A DNA stretch of 6,658 nucleotides from an uncultured Bacteriovorax sp. (GTDB lineage: Bacteria; Bdellovibrionota; Bacteriovoracia; Bacteriovoracales; Bacteriovoracaceae). Below, piece after piece: positions 1 to 5,295 of the stretch. Within the stretch, counting starts at the first letter, position 1; each line of letters begins with the position of its first letter. Location of the stretch: assembly GCA_943914745.1 (NCBI GenBank), contig CALUDF010000181.1, positions 1-6,658 on the forward strand, in the 5' to 3' direction. The position numbers and the translations under genes are program-made. The notes under the pieces were generated by a model. The model did no database searches, had not been told where the DNA came from, and saw only the letters and a program-made list of their open reading frames with translations.

Positions 1-332
1 CTTTTGGGCTCACTCTTTCCAGCAATGTAGATTGGGTTAAAGCTCTTGTCTCCAAAAACCATATCGGTAAAAGGAACTTTAAGACCATAAGAAAATTTAT
101 TAACCAGGATGAAATCCCCAATCATGAGAGTGGGAATCATTGAACCAGAAGGAATCCTGAAAGGTTCAAAAAACATCGAGCGAAAAGTCAGGACTGCCAC
201 GATGATGATCGCAATCGATTTGATTTCTTTGATGAGTTTTTGTTTTTTAGTCAGGTCTGCTTCTACACTCTTCATAAGATCAGCGTGAGGATCAAGCTTG
301 TCGTTAGATTGTGGCGTTTGATTTTCGTTCAT
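1..332 (-). CDS. lepB: Signal peptidase I, N-terminal part (runs off left edge)
   Basis: Leader peptidase that cleaves Sec and Tat signal peptides at the outer face of the inner membrane, using a Ser/Lys dyad. About 110 residues are visible. There is a polar, charged N-terminus (1-37), one hydrophobic membrane segment (about 38-52, IKSIAIIIVAVLTF), and then the signature PSGSMIPTLMIGDFILVNKF, in which S64 is the catalytic serine (equivalent to Ser90 of E. coli LepB). The following SYGLKVP also matches the family. The catalytic lysine and the C-terminal half lie outside the window. The ATG at 330-332 is preceded by AGGT about eight bases upstream. The start lies inside the 3' end of the transpeptidase gene (29-base overlap), so translational coupling is likely. 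Family assignment is close to certain. Confidence 0.95.
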   Translation of the reverse strand, partial: MNENQTPQSNDKLDPHADLMKSVEADLTKKQKLIKEIKSIAIIIVAVLTFRSMFFEPFRIPSGSMIPTLMIGDFILVNKFSYGLKVPFTDMVFGDKSFNPIYIAGKSEPK

Positions 333-1782
333 TTCGTTTACCTATTTCTTTTTTAATGGAGCTTCTTTTTTTTCCTGAGACGATTTTCTTTTTTGAGGGT
401 CTACTGGCAATACTCCTTTTGTAGACCTTGGCTTTTTTACGGCCCTTGGCTTCCGAGACCAATCTGGGCATTTTCACCATCGTGATTGGAACCGGCTTCA
501 CGTTATTGTAATAGTACTCAATAATATTTTTAGCAAGCATTGTCGATTTAACATGCCATCTCTTTACGTTAACATTCATGACACTGATAGAAATCCCTTT
601 GCCACGCTCTAGGTCACGAGGGATTGCATAAGCAGAAAACCAGTCTCTTTTACCAAAAGGTCTGCCCCCTGTGATACTTCCTGTTTTTCCACCAATATCC
701 AAGGCATTCTTGTAGCCATTGTTCATTTTGCGGAATGACTTTCTTGCCGTACCGCCATCAATTGTCATGGCCATCATTTCTTGCATTTGCTTTGCTGTCT
801 CCGCAGCAAGTACACGTCTTTCAGTTGAAGTGTTTTCCCAGAGTGTTTCTCCAGAATCGCTCACTAACTTCGTAATCATCTTCGGGCTTCTCATCATTCC
901 GTTGTTGGCCACAATTGAGGCCATCACTGCACCATGAAGAGGAGAAATCACTGTTTGGTCATTAAAGCCAGACGCCAGCTCCGCTAAGTGATAATCATCA
1001 TCGGCCGTGCCGATATGCGATTGAACGAAATCAAATTCAGGAAGAAACTGTTGGTTGAATCCGAAATTTTCGGCCATTTTCACCAATTTATCGCTACTGA
1101 TATTTTGAATCGCTGCTTTTCCAAAAATGACGTTGTTAGATTTGGCAAAAGCCGTCTCAAATGTTTGAGTCTTATCCCAACGATTCGTCTTGGCATCATT
1201 TAATTGATATTTAAAAAGGGTAGTGCTTCTTCCACGGAAATCAAAAGGTGTTTCTCTCGTGACTTTTGTATTTTGAATAAGCTCTGCTGCCGTGACCATT
1301 TTTATTAAGCTGGCAGATGGGTGAGTGCTTGCTAAAACCAGATTGTTGGAAGTGGAGTTGGTTTTTCCTTCAACACCTACAGCTGCTAAGACTTCACCAG
1401 TTTCGTTATCAATAACGGCAACTGTCGCATAATCTGAGCGGTATGATTTTAAGAGTTTTTTAATATACGCATCAAGCTGAGCATTGAATGCATATTCAAT
1501 TTTTACTTTCTTTTTGCCTACATCAAGAGTTTGCGGCCAATCGTTAGTCACTTCCTTAAAAGTTTTATCGATTGAAAATCTTAGGTCATCTGGAAGTGGT
1601 GCTGCACTTGGAGCCTTGGCATCCTTTTCCACTTCAGCGGCATTGAGTCTTTGTCCAAACTTACCTTGAAAAACGTTGAAAGCAGTCCCACCCGCAAATA
1701 GGGTAAGGAATGCTGTGGTAACAACTAAGGCAAACTTACTGTTCGTCTTTTTCACTAAACTTATCCATGTTTTAGTTACCAT
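304..1782 (-). CDS. Membrane-anchored penicillin-binding protein (transpeptidase domain)
   Basis: Peptidoglycan DD-transpeptidase-type enzyme that would cross-link stem peptides in the periplasm. Numbered from the ATG at 1782 (492 residues), it has a short basic N-terminus, one membrane anchor (about 17-35, FALVVTTAFLTLFAGGTAF), a linker, and one transpeptidase domain (about 115-425). All three penicillin-binding motifs are present: SLIK (S158, K161), SNN (215-217) and KTGS (366-369). VIDNETGEVLAAVG (123-136) is the usual strand before the active site. No glycosyltransferase or PBP dimerisation domain is visible, so it is a stand-alone transpeptidase. The last ~48 residues are very rich in Lys/Arg. 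An upstream TTG (1836) would lengthen it to 510 residues and overlap rlmE by 29 bases. I prefer the ATG because it puts the anchor near the N-terminus and removes that overlap, although neither start has a convincing Shine-Dalgarno. The exact PBP class and substrate are unknown. Confidence 0.9.
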   Translation of the reverse strand: MVTKTWISLVKKTNSKFALVVTTAFLTLFAGGTAFNVFQGKFGQRLNAAEVEKDAKAPSAAPLPDDLRFSIDKTFKEVTNDWPQTLDVGKKKVKIEYAFNAQLDAYIKKLLKSYRSDYATVAVIDNETGEVLAAVGVEGKTNSTSNNLVLASTHPSASLIKMVTAAELIQNTKVTRETPFDFRGRSTTLFKYQLNDAKTNRWDKTQTFETAFAKSNNVIFGKAAIQNISSDKLVKMAENFGFNQQFLPEFDFVQSHIGTADDDYHLAELASGFNDQTVISPLHGAVMASIVANNGMMRSPKMITKLVSDSGETLWENTSTERRVLAAETAKQMQEMMAMTIDGGTARKSFRKMNNGYKNALDIGGKTGSITGGRPFGKRDWFSAYAIPRDLERGKGISISVMNVNVKRWHVKSTMLAKNIIEYYYNNVKPVPITMVKMPRLVSEAKGRKKAKVYKRSIASRPSKKKIVSGKKRSSIKKEIGKRNERKSNATI

Positions 1783-1807
1783 GCAATTAACGAAGCATGA
1801 GCTACTA

Positions 1808-2401
1808 TTATGGCCTAAAATCCTTACCAATGACAAAATATTCTTTGCTAACTGAACGGGTAGACTTTGGTCTCAGATAATGGAACTCGGAAAAGAGCTT
1901 CTTTTGTTCCTTTAAAAATACCTGAGCGTCGTTGGATTCAAAAACTTTGATGACGGTGTTTCCACCTGGCTTTAAAAATTTCGGCATTAAAAAGAAAACC
2001 ATCTCTACTAAATTTAGGGACCTGGCTTGATCAACCGACTGAATCCCTGTGGTATTTGGGGCCATATCTGATAGGACCACATCGAACTGGTCCGATACAC
2101 CAAGCTCTTCCATCGTCTGAATCGTAAGGATGTCTCTTTGAAATAAACGGACGTTTGGGACGCCCAGAAGTTTTTTGTTTATGTCTCTTACATCGGCACC
2201 AATTACCAGTCCATTCAATCCGATCTTTTCAGACGTGTATTGAATCCATGATCCCGGGTGGTAGCCAAAGTCGATGACCTGATCATTTTTCTTTAAGATC
2301 TTAAAGCGTTCATCGATCTCTTCAAGCTTATAAACGCTTCTTGCAAGAAAGTTGTCTTTCTTTGCTTTATGAAAATAATGATCTTTTACTTTGAATGTCA
2401 T
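1808..2401 (-). CDS. rlmE: 23S rRNA (uridine-2'-O)-methyltransferase RlmE (FtsJ/RrmJ family)
   Basis: SAM-dependent Rossmann-fold enzyme. Family members methylate the 2'-O of U2552 in the A-loop of 23S rRNA, late in 50S assembly. At 197 residues it is close to E. coli RlmE (209). The catalytic tetrad is intact: K25 (in VYKLEEIDERF), D112 (LSDMAPN), K152 (VIKVFES) and E187 (SVSKEYFV). Their spacing (87, 40, 35) nearly equals the E. coli spacing (K38, D124, K164, E199: 86, 40, 35). The SAM-binding motif I reads DFGYHPGSWIQY (44-55) where the family usually has D(L)GAAPGGWSQ, so the loop is diverged but keeps PG and W. The ATG start lies 3 bases after the stop of the barstar-like gene, so the two are almost certainly co-transcribed. 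The transpeptidase gene follows after about 25 bases. Confidence 0.93.
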   Translation of the reverse strand: MTFKVKDHYFHKAKKDNFLARSVYKLEEIDERFKILKKNDQVIDFGYHPGSWIQYTSEKIGLNGLVIGADVRDINKKLLGVPNVRLFQRDILTIQTMEELGVSDQFDVVLSDMAPNTTGIQSVDQARSLNLVEMVFFLMPKFLKPGGNTVIKVFESNDAQVFLKEQKKLFSEFHYLRPKSTRSVSKEYFVIGKDFRP

Positions 2402-2404
2402 TGA

Positions 2405-2737
2405 TTACTCTAAAACTAAAACGACTTTAGAATTGTCGTCAGAGGCATCCATGATTGATTGAATAAGAGCTTCAACATACTCTGGGCCAAGTTTGCTTTT
2501 TAAGAAGCTCACAAATTTAATTTTGATGATGGTCTGACCAGAGAAATCTGTGATGAGTGTATCGTATAAGGCATCGAGATTTTTTCCGTATTGACGGGGA
2601 AAGTTCAACTCTTTGGCCAGCGTCGTATGCAAATGCTCTTGGGATTTGATTTCTTTCCCATTGATAAGCACAGTTCCTGATGCCATCGCCTGAAAAGACA
2701 AAAACAGTACGCCTAAGGCGATCATTGCATTTCTCAT
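2405..2737 (-). CDS. Barstar-family protein with N-terminal signal peptide
   Basis: Barstar is the cytoplasmic inhibitor of the RNase barnase. From residue 23, this 110-residue protein follows barstar closely: VLINGKEIKSQEHLHTTL, then PRQYGKNLDALYD (47-59), matching the inhibitory helix/loop PEYYGENLDALWD. D55 and D59 correspond to barstar Asp35 and Asp39, the main contacts with barnase active-site residues. Trp38 is replaced by Tyr58 and Tyr29 by Gln49. The C-terminus ends in a hydrophobic strand (KVVLVLE), as in barstar. Unexpectedly, residues 1-19 form a signal peptide: R2, a hydrophobic core, and an AMA cleavage site before S20. This predicts export of the mature domain. The ATG at 2737 is chosen because GGGAG lies 4 bases upstream. 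A TTG at 2785 would add 16 residues with no better site. No barnase-like partner is visible in the window. The fold is a confident call; the target and periplasmic location are inferred. Confidence 0.85.
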   Translation of the reverse strand: MRNAMIALGVLFLSFQAMASGTVLINGKEIKSQEHLHTTLAKELNFPRQYGKNLDALYDTLITDFSGQTIIKIKFVSFLKSKLGPEYVEALIQSIMDASDDNSKVVLVLE

Positions 2738-2741
2738 AAAA

Positions 2742-2746
2742 CTCCC
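2742..2746 (-). promoter_or_regulatory. Ribosome binding site that fixes the barstar-like start
   Basis: GGGAG on the minus strand, four bases before the ATG at 2735-2737. It supports the 110-residue product, which begins directly with the signal peptide, over the longer TTG-initiated form. Confidence 0.6.
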
Positions 2747-2752
2747 AAAGTA

Positions 2753-2781
2753 TTTATGAGAAGCTTTTGCTCTTATTTCAA
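2753..2781 (-). promoter_or_regulatory. Possible sigma-70-type promoter before the barstar-like gene
   Basis: On the minus strand, TTGAAA (2776-2781) and CATAAA (2753-2758) are separated by 17 bases, in the 81-base gap after the sigma-54 activator gene. If used, transcription would begin around 2746, leaving a leader of only about nine bases that starts with the ribosome binding site. That is unusually short and lowers confidence. A TTGACA at 2787-2792 lacks a matching -10. No GG-N10-GC sigma-54 element is visible in this gap. Confidence 0.3.
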
Positions 2782-2818
2782 GCAATTGTCAATGAAACTC
2801 CCTTTGCATCTGTATTTT

Positions 2819-3769
2819 TTACGCAGCAAAATCCAAGGCTTCCGCGCGCATTTTCAGAGTGTTGATCCCGTATTTGCGCGCTTTCTGAATAAGAGTCGTC
2901 TTGCTGATTCCAACCCGTTTCGCAGTTTCATTAACCCTTCCTCCATTTTTAGTCAGCATCGACTCCAAGAAGATTTTCTCAAAAAGCTCCAAGCTCTGAT
3001 GAAAGTCATCCGGAAAATCCCCATTTAGGCCCACGACTTTTTGATTCTCATGGGCACTTTTTTCTTCCGGAAAATCATCTTTTGAAATCACATTTCGAGA
3101 GGACATAACAATGGCAAACTCCAAGGCATTCTTCATTTCTCGGATGTTTCCCTTCCATTCTTTTTTTAACAAATATTCCACTGCCCCCTCTGAGAGACTG
3201 GCATAAGGGCAATGGTGATCCTTTTTGAGCTGCTCAAAAATTTTATTGATTACTAACTCCATTTGCTTTTTATCGTGATGAAGAGGCGCAAGTTCCAAAT
3301 GAAAGGTTTTTATTCTGTAATACAGATCCTCACGAAAAAGTCCCGCGGCCACCATTTGCTTTAAATTTTTATTGGTCGCCATAATAATCCTACCCAAGAA
3401 ATCCACCCCCAAACTTCCTCCGACTGGAGTGAATTTTTTTTCTTCCAGAAGATAAAGGAACTTCTTTTGCGCCTCGAGAGAGAGCTCTCCGATTTCATCA
3501 AGAAACAATGTCCCTCTCCCTACGTCCTGCAAATAACCATTCTTATTTTCATTGGCGCCGGTGAAAGCTCCCTTCTTGTGCCCGAAGAGTTCGCTCTCCA
3601 AAAGATCTTCTTTGAGGCTTGCCAGGTGAGCTGTGAGGAATCGGTCTTTATGAACTGTGGATTGGTTGAAGATCTCGCGGGCCAGGTAAGATTTCCCGGT
3701 ACCGGTTTCGCCGGTAATGAGTAAAGGGGACTTAAGGTTGATGCATTTTTCGCGAATTAATGTGCTCAT
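2819..3769 (-). CDS. Sigma-54-dependent transcriptional activator without sensory domain (PspF-like architecture)
   Basis: Bacterial enhancer-binding protein that would use ATP hydrolysis to remodel RNA polymerase-sigma-54 for open complex formation. It has 316 residues. An AAA+ domain fills about 1-230: Walker A GETGTGKS (20-27), an intact sigma-54 contact loop GAFTGA (67-72), Walker B GTLFLDE (86-92), sensor I ATN (131-133), arginine fingers in LFREDLYYR (144-152), and sensor II GNIREMKNAL (207-216). A Fis-type helix-turn-helix follows (about 276-302, GGRVNETAKRVGISKTTL). The ATG at 3769 has a good GGAG five bases upstream, and the AAA+ domain starts at once. It therefore lacks a receiver, GAF, PAS or FHA domain and is not simply a mis-started NtrC. 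Like PspF (about 325 residues), it is probably controlled by a trans-acting partner, by its own expression, or is always active. The phosphatase gene lies 57 bases upstream and the barstar-like gene 81 bases downstream. Its target promoters are not evident here. Confidence 0.93.
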   Translation of the reverse strand: MSTLIREKCINLKSPLLITGETGTGKSYLAREIFNQSTVHKDRFLTAHLASLKEDLLESELFGHKKGAFTGANENKNGYLQDVGRGTLFLDEIGELSLEAQKKFLYLLEEKKFTPVGGSLGVDFLGRIIMATNKNLKQMVAAGLFREDLYYRIKTFHLELAPLHHDKKQMELVINKIFEQLKKDHHCPYASLSEGAVEYLLKKEWKGNIREMKNALEFAIVMSSRNVISKDDFPEEKSAHENQKVVGLNGDFPDDFHQSLELFEKIFLESMLTKNGGRVNETAKRVGISKTTLIQKARKYGINTLKMRAEALDFAA

Positions 3770-3774
3770 TGTTT

Positions 3775-3796
3775 CTCCGGAAATGGGCTTCTGGAG
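3775..3796 (-). promoter_or_regulatory. Inverted repeat covering the ribosome binding site of the sigma-54 activator
   Basis: The minus-strand RNA can pair CUCCAGAA with UUCCGGAG around a six-base loop, giving seven pairs with one A-C mismatch. The 3' arm contains the GGAG Shine-Dalgarno that lies five bases before the activator's ATG. It could act as a small RBS-occluding hairpin, or at the DNA level as a dyad operator. The stem is short, so this is only suggestive. Confidence 0.35.
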
Positions 3797-3826
3797 AATG
3801 TCTTACAATAAGCAGAGCTTAAAAAA

Positions 3827-4615
3827 TCAACGGGAGGCGTTTATCCTTTTTTCTTTTTCATTTTTGAACTTGACCCATAAATCTTCCGCAAACTGATCAG
3901 GTGCCCAAAGAAGCATTCCTTTCATGTTGATCTCGTCTAATCTTTTTATCTCAACTCCATTTTGGTAGAGCTTAATTCCTCGGGCAGAGCAAAGAATACT
4001 TCCGGCGGCGATATCCCAGATATTTTTTGGACTCAAACTCAAAACGAAATCACAGGCCCCACTTGCCAGCAAGGCCAACTTAAAAGCAATACTTCCCCTA
4101 GGGGTAATCTCTACTTTTGGATCAACATCCAAGAGAAAATCAAAATACCCTTTTTCAAATTCAGAACGCGAAACCATTCCTAAGATTTTTTGTTGGGACT
4201 TGTTGGTTGACGGCACAAAAGGAGTGCCACTATCCAGGCTAAATCCACTAAAAGGGTTATAGATCCAGGCATAATTCTCTGGATGATTGATTTCAGGTGT
4301 CTTCATCAAGGCCAAGGACACGGCACACTCAGGCCTTCCCTTGATGAGCTCCCTTGTTCCATCTATGGGATCGAGAACAGCACTGGGAAACGTGAGGTGT
4401 TCATATTCTTCCTCGCTAAAAAAGGAATAATTTTTATAAACAGGATGGTCTTTGAGTTTTTCCTTGATGAGATTTGAAACGAACAAATCAATTTCAGTCA
4501 CAGCACTGTTGTCACTTTTTAAATTCACATCAAGGGCCCTTTGGGCATTTGGGCCAAATAAAAAGTTCATTTTTTTTGTCAACTCAAGAATGACCTCAAA
4601 CTGAGCGTTTTTCAT
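3827..4615 (-). CDS. Inositol monophosphatase / CysQ-type bisphosphate nucleotidase family phosphatase
   Basis: Mg2+-dependent, Li+-sensitive-type phosphatase superfamily. Members hydrolyse inositol phosphates, 3'-phosphoadenosine-5'-phosphate (pAp) or related compounds. Its 262 residues match the family length. Visible motifs in order are SDNSAVTEIDL (34-44), the metal-binding acidic patch FSEEE (66-70), LDPIDGTRELIKG (81-93, metal ligands D82 and D85), and WDIAAGSILCSARG (200-213, metal ligand D201). DGTRELIKG is closer to the CysQ form (DGTKEFI) than to the DGTTNF form usual in inositol monophosphatases, so a pAp phosphatase role is my first guess. Substrate cannot be settled from sequence alone. 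The ATG is preceded by GGTGGA about six bases upstream. This is the first gene after the 383-base gap and probably heads the transcript that continues into the sigma-54 activator. Six T residues after its stop follow only a four-pair stem, so strong termination there is unlikely. Confidence 0.88.
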   Translation of the reverse strand: MKNAQFEVILELTKKMNFLFGPNAQRALDVNLKSDNSAVTEIDLFVSNLIKEKLKDHPVYKNYSFFSEEEYEHLTFPSAVLDPIDGTRELIKGRPECAVSLALMKTPEINHPENYAWIYNPFSGFSLDSGTPFVPSTNKSQQKILGMVSRSEFEKGYFDFLLDVDPKVEITPRGSIAFKLALLASGACDFVLSLSPKNIWDIAAGSILCSARGIKLYQNGVEIKRLDEINMKGMLLWAPDQFAEDLWVKFKNEKEKRINASR

Positions 4616-4660
4616 AATTTTCCACCGTGCGACATCACATTTTCTTACAAGTTTTAACTT

Positions 4661-4688
4661 AATTTAGTTGACTTGGTTATTTTATCAA
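4661..4688 (-). promoter_or_regulatory. Probable sigma-70-type promoter of the phosphatase gene
   Basis: On the minus strand, TTGATA (4683-4688) and TAAATT (4661-4666) are 16 bases apart in AT-rich DNA. The -10 lies about 46 bases before the phosphatase ATG. The -35 half overlaps a near-match DnaA box (4682-4690). Match quality is moderate (5/6 and 4/6). Confidence 0.35.
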
Positions 4689-4859
4689 CAAATTAGACAA
4701 AGTTATCCACATTTTTACTTTTTCCACAGGGATTTCAGCACATTTTTGTCCAATTTTCTATTTCATTATTTTAAATAGTTAGAGGTGATATTCACATGCT
4801 GTTTTCACTTGCCAATCTCAAAGGGTAGATTTGCCACTGAAACACCGTAGTTATTCACA
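4682..4859 (+). other. Cluster of DnaA-box-like 9-mers, all in one orientation
   Basis: Three exact matches to the TTWTNCACA form of the DnaA box lie on the plus strand: TTATCCACA (4703-4711), TTTTCCACA (4720-4728) and TTATTCACA (4851-4859). Two one-mismatch copies accompany them: TTATCAACA (4682-4690) and ATATTCACA (4788-4796). Spacing of starts is 21, 17, 68 and 63 bases. The DNA between them is AT-rich. This could be a replication-origin element, a DnaA-titrating or regulatory cluster, or a DnaA-controlled promoter for the phosphatase gene. No dnaA, dnaN or other typical origin neighbour is present, so origin function is not claimed. Confidence 0.45.
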
Positions 4860-4938
4860 ATAAGTCAAAAAATTGTCACTCAGGTATTATTCCAAGAGAG
4901 ATATTGTAAGAATGCTTTTTTGAGGCGACAAGGGCGTC

Positions 4939-4958
4939 ATGAGCAGCGATTTGCTCAT
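4939..4958. repeat. Perfect 7-base inverted repeat
   Basis: ATGAGCA and TGCTCAT flank a six-base spacer. There is no T-run directly after it on either strand, so it does not look like an intrinsic terminator. It may be an operator or chance. Confidence 0.4.
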
Positions 4959-4972
4959 TTGTACCCATGATT

Positions 4973-4997
4973 TCTTAGACTGCGCTTTGGTCTAAGA
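4973..4997 (-). terminator. Hairpin directly after the 77-residue gene (weak terminator candidate)
   Basis: A perfect eight-base stem (TCTTAGAC / GTCTAAGA) with a nine-base loop begins one base after the stop codon at 4999-5001. The minus-strand sequence after the stem is AATCATGGG, with no T-tract. It is therefore not a canonical intrinsic terminator and could instead protect the 3' end or assist factor-dependent termination. Confidence 0.4.
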
Positions 4998-4998
4998 T

Positions 4999-5232
4999 TT
5001 AGTTGTTCTCTGCCGTCGAGAGAACTTCAATGTCACCTCCGCCTTCCGCGATTGCCACAGCGAAAATCTCACTTCCGTACTCGTTGGAGCTCATTAAATT
5101 TGTGAGAAGTTTCATGTGGCCACTGGCCGGGTCGACAAAGATGAAAGGAGCGGTTTCTAGTTCAGATCTGTTCAGGTTGTGAGAGCGAAGAAAGTTTTCG
5201 TAAATCCCTTTAGTCAAGCCTGTTCTAAACAT
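4999..5232 (-). CDS. Hypothetical 77-residue protein
   Basis: I do not recognise a family. The protein is small and soluble-looking, with no signal peptide or membrane segment. The N-terminal third is basic and helical in character (TGLTKGIYENFLRSHNLNRS). It is followed by a hydrophobic strand (APFIFVDP, 28-35), a second hydrophobic strand (EIFAVAIAEGGG, 55-66), and an acidic, polar end (IEVLSTAENN). Coding status is supported by an ATG with GGAG four bases upstream, by position after a strong terminator, and by a hairpin just after the stop. It appears to be a single-gene unit, separated from the membrane protein gene by 81 bases and from the phosphatase gene by 383 bases. Codon use resembles the neighbours. 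No function is offered. Confidence 0.65.
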   Translation of the reverse strand: MFRTGLTKGIYENFLRSHNLNRSELETAPFIFVDPASGHMKLLTNLMSSNEYGSEIFAVAIAEGGGDIEVLSTAENN

Positions 5233-5295
5233 ACGACTCCATGGAAAGCAATCACTTCATTGTTCTTGCTTATCTATAAGTCTAGCACATCTAGG

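Larger units (their letters stand above)
4616..4998. other. AT-rich gene-free region of 383 bases
   Basis: No credible gene or structured RNA gene was recognised on either strand. It holds the probable phosphatase promoter near its left end, a cluster of DnaA-box-like 9-mers over about 4682-4859, and two inverted repeats near its right end (4939-4958 and 4973-4997). The segment 4640-4790 is particularly rich in A and T. The length is unusual compared with the very tight spacing of most neighbouring genes. Confidence 0.7.

Noticed and set aside
1783..1836. TTG start extending the transpeptidase by 18 residues and overlapping rlmE by 29 bases.
   Set aside because: The extra residues are not typical, the TTG has no good ribosome binding site, and the ATG at 1782 places the membrane anchor sensibly. 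It is not fully excluded.
2738..2785. TTG start giving a 126-residue barstar-like protein.
   Set aside because: The ATG at 2737 has GGGAG upstream and begins exactly at the signal peptide. The longer form adds a non-conserved polar stretch.
2756..3028. Plus-strand open frames opposite the main genes (for example 90 codons here, and similar ones at 719-937, 3467-3724, 3962-4183).
   Set aside because: They lie antisense to well-supported genes with complete motifs, lack recognisable domains, and look like shadows of the real frames.
3820..3840. Possible terminator after the phosphatase gene (a four-base stem followed by six T).
   Set aside because: A stem of AACG/CGTT is too weak for efficient intrinsic termination, and the downstream activator gene is close.
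4214..4229. Sigma-54-like element on the minus strand (TGGCAC, five bases, then TTGT).
   Set aside because: It lies inside the phosphatase coding region, and the essential GC of the -12 half is GT. It also coincides with a small inverted repeat, so it is probably chance.
4682..4859. Calling the DnaA-box cluster the chromosomal origin.
   Set aside because: No dnaA, dnaN, rpmH or other usual origin neighbours are visible, and neither GC skew nor a defined unwinding element can be evaluated from this window alone.
4876..4968. A 30-codon minus-strand open frame (begins MGTNEQIAAHDALVAS) in the intergenic region, in the same frame as the 77-residue gene.
   Set aside because: It has no clear ribosome binding site, it is very short, it contains the 7-base inverted repeat, and two in-frame stops separate it from the 77-residue gene. 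It may be a chance frame or a decayed remnant; I cannot support it as a gene.
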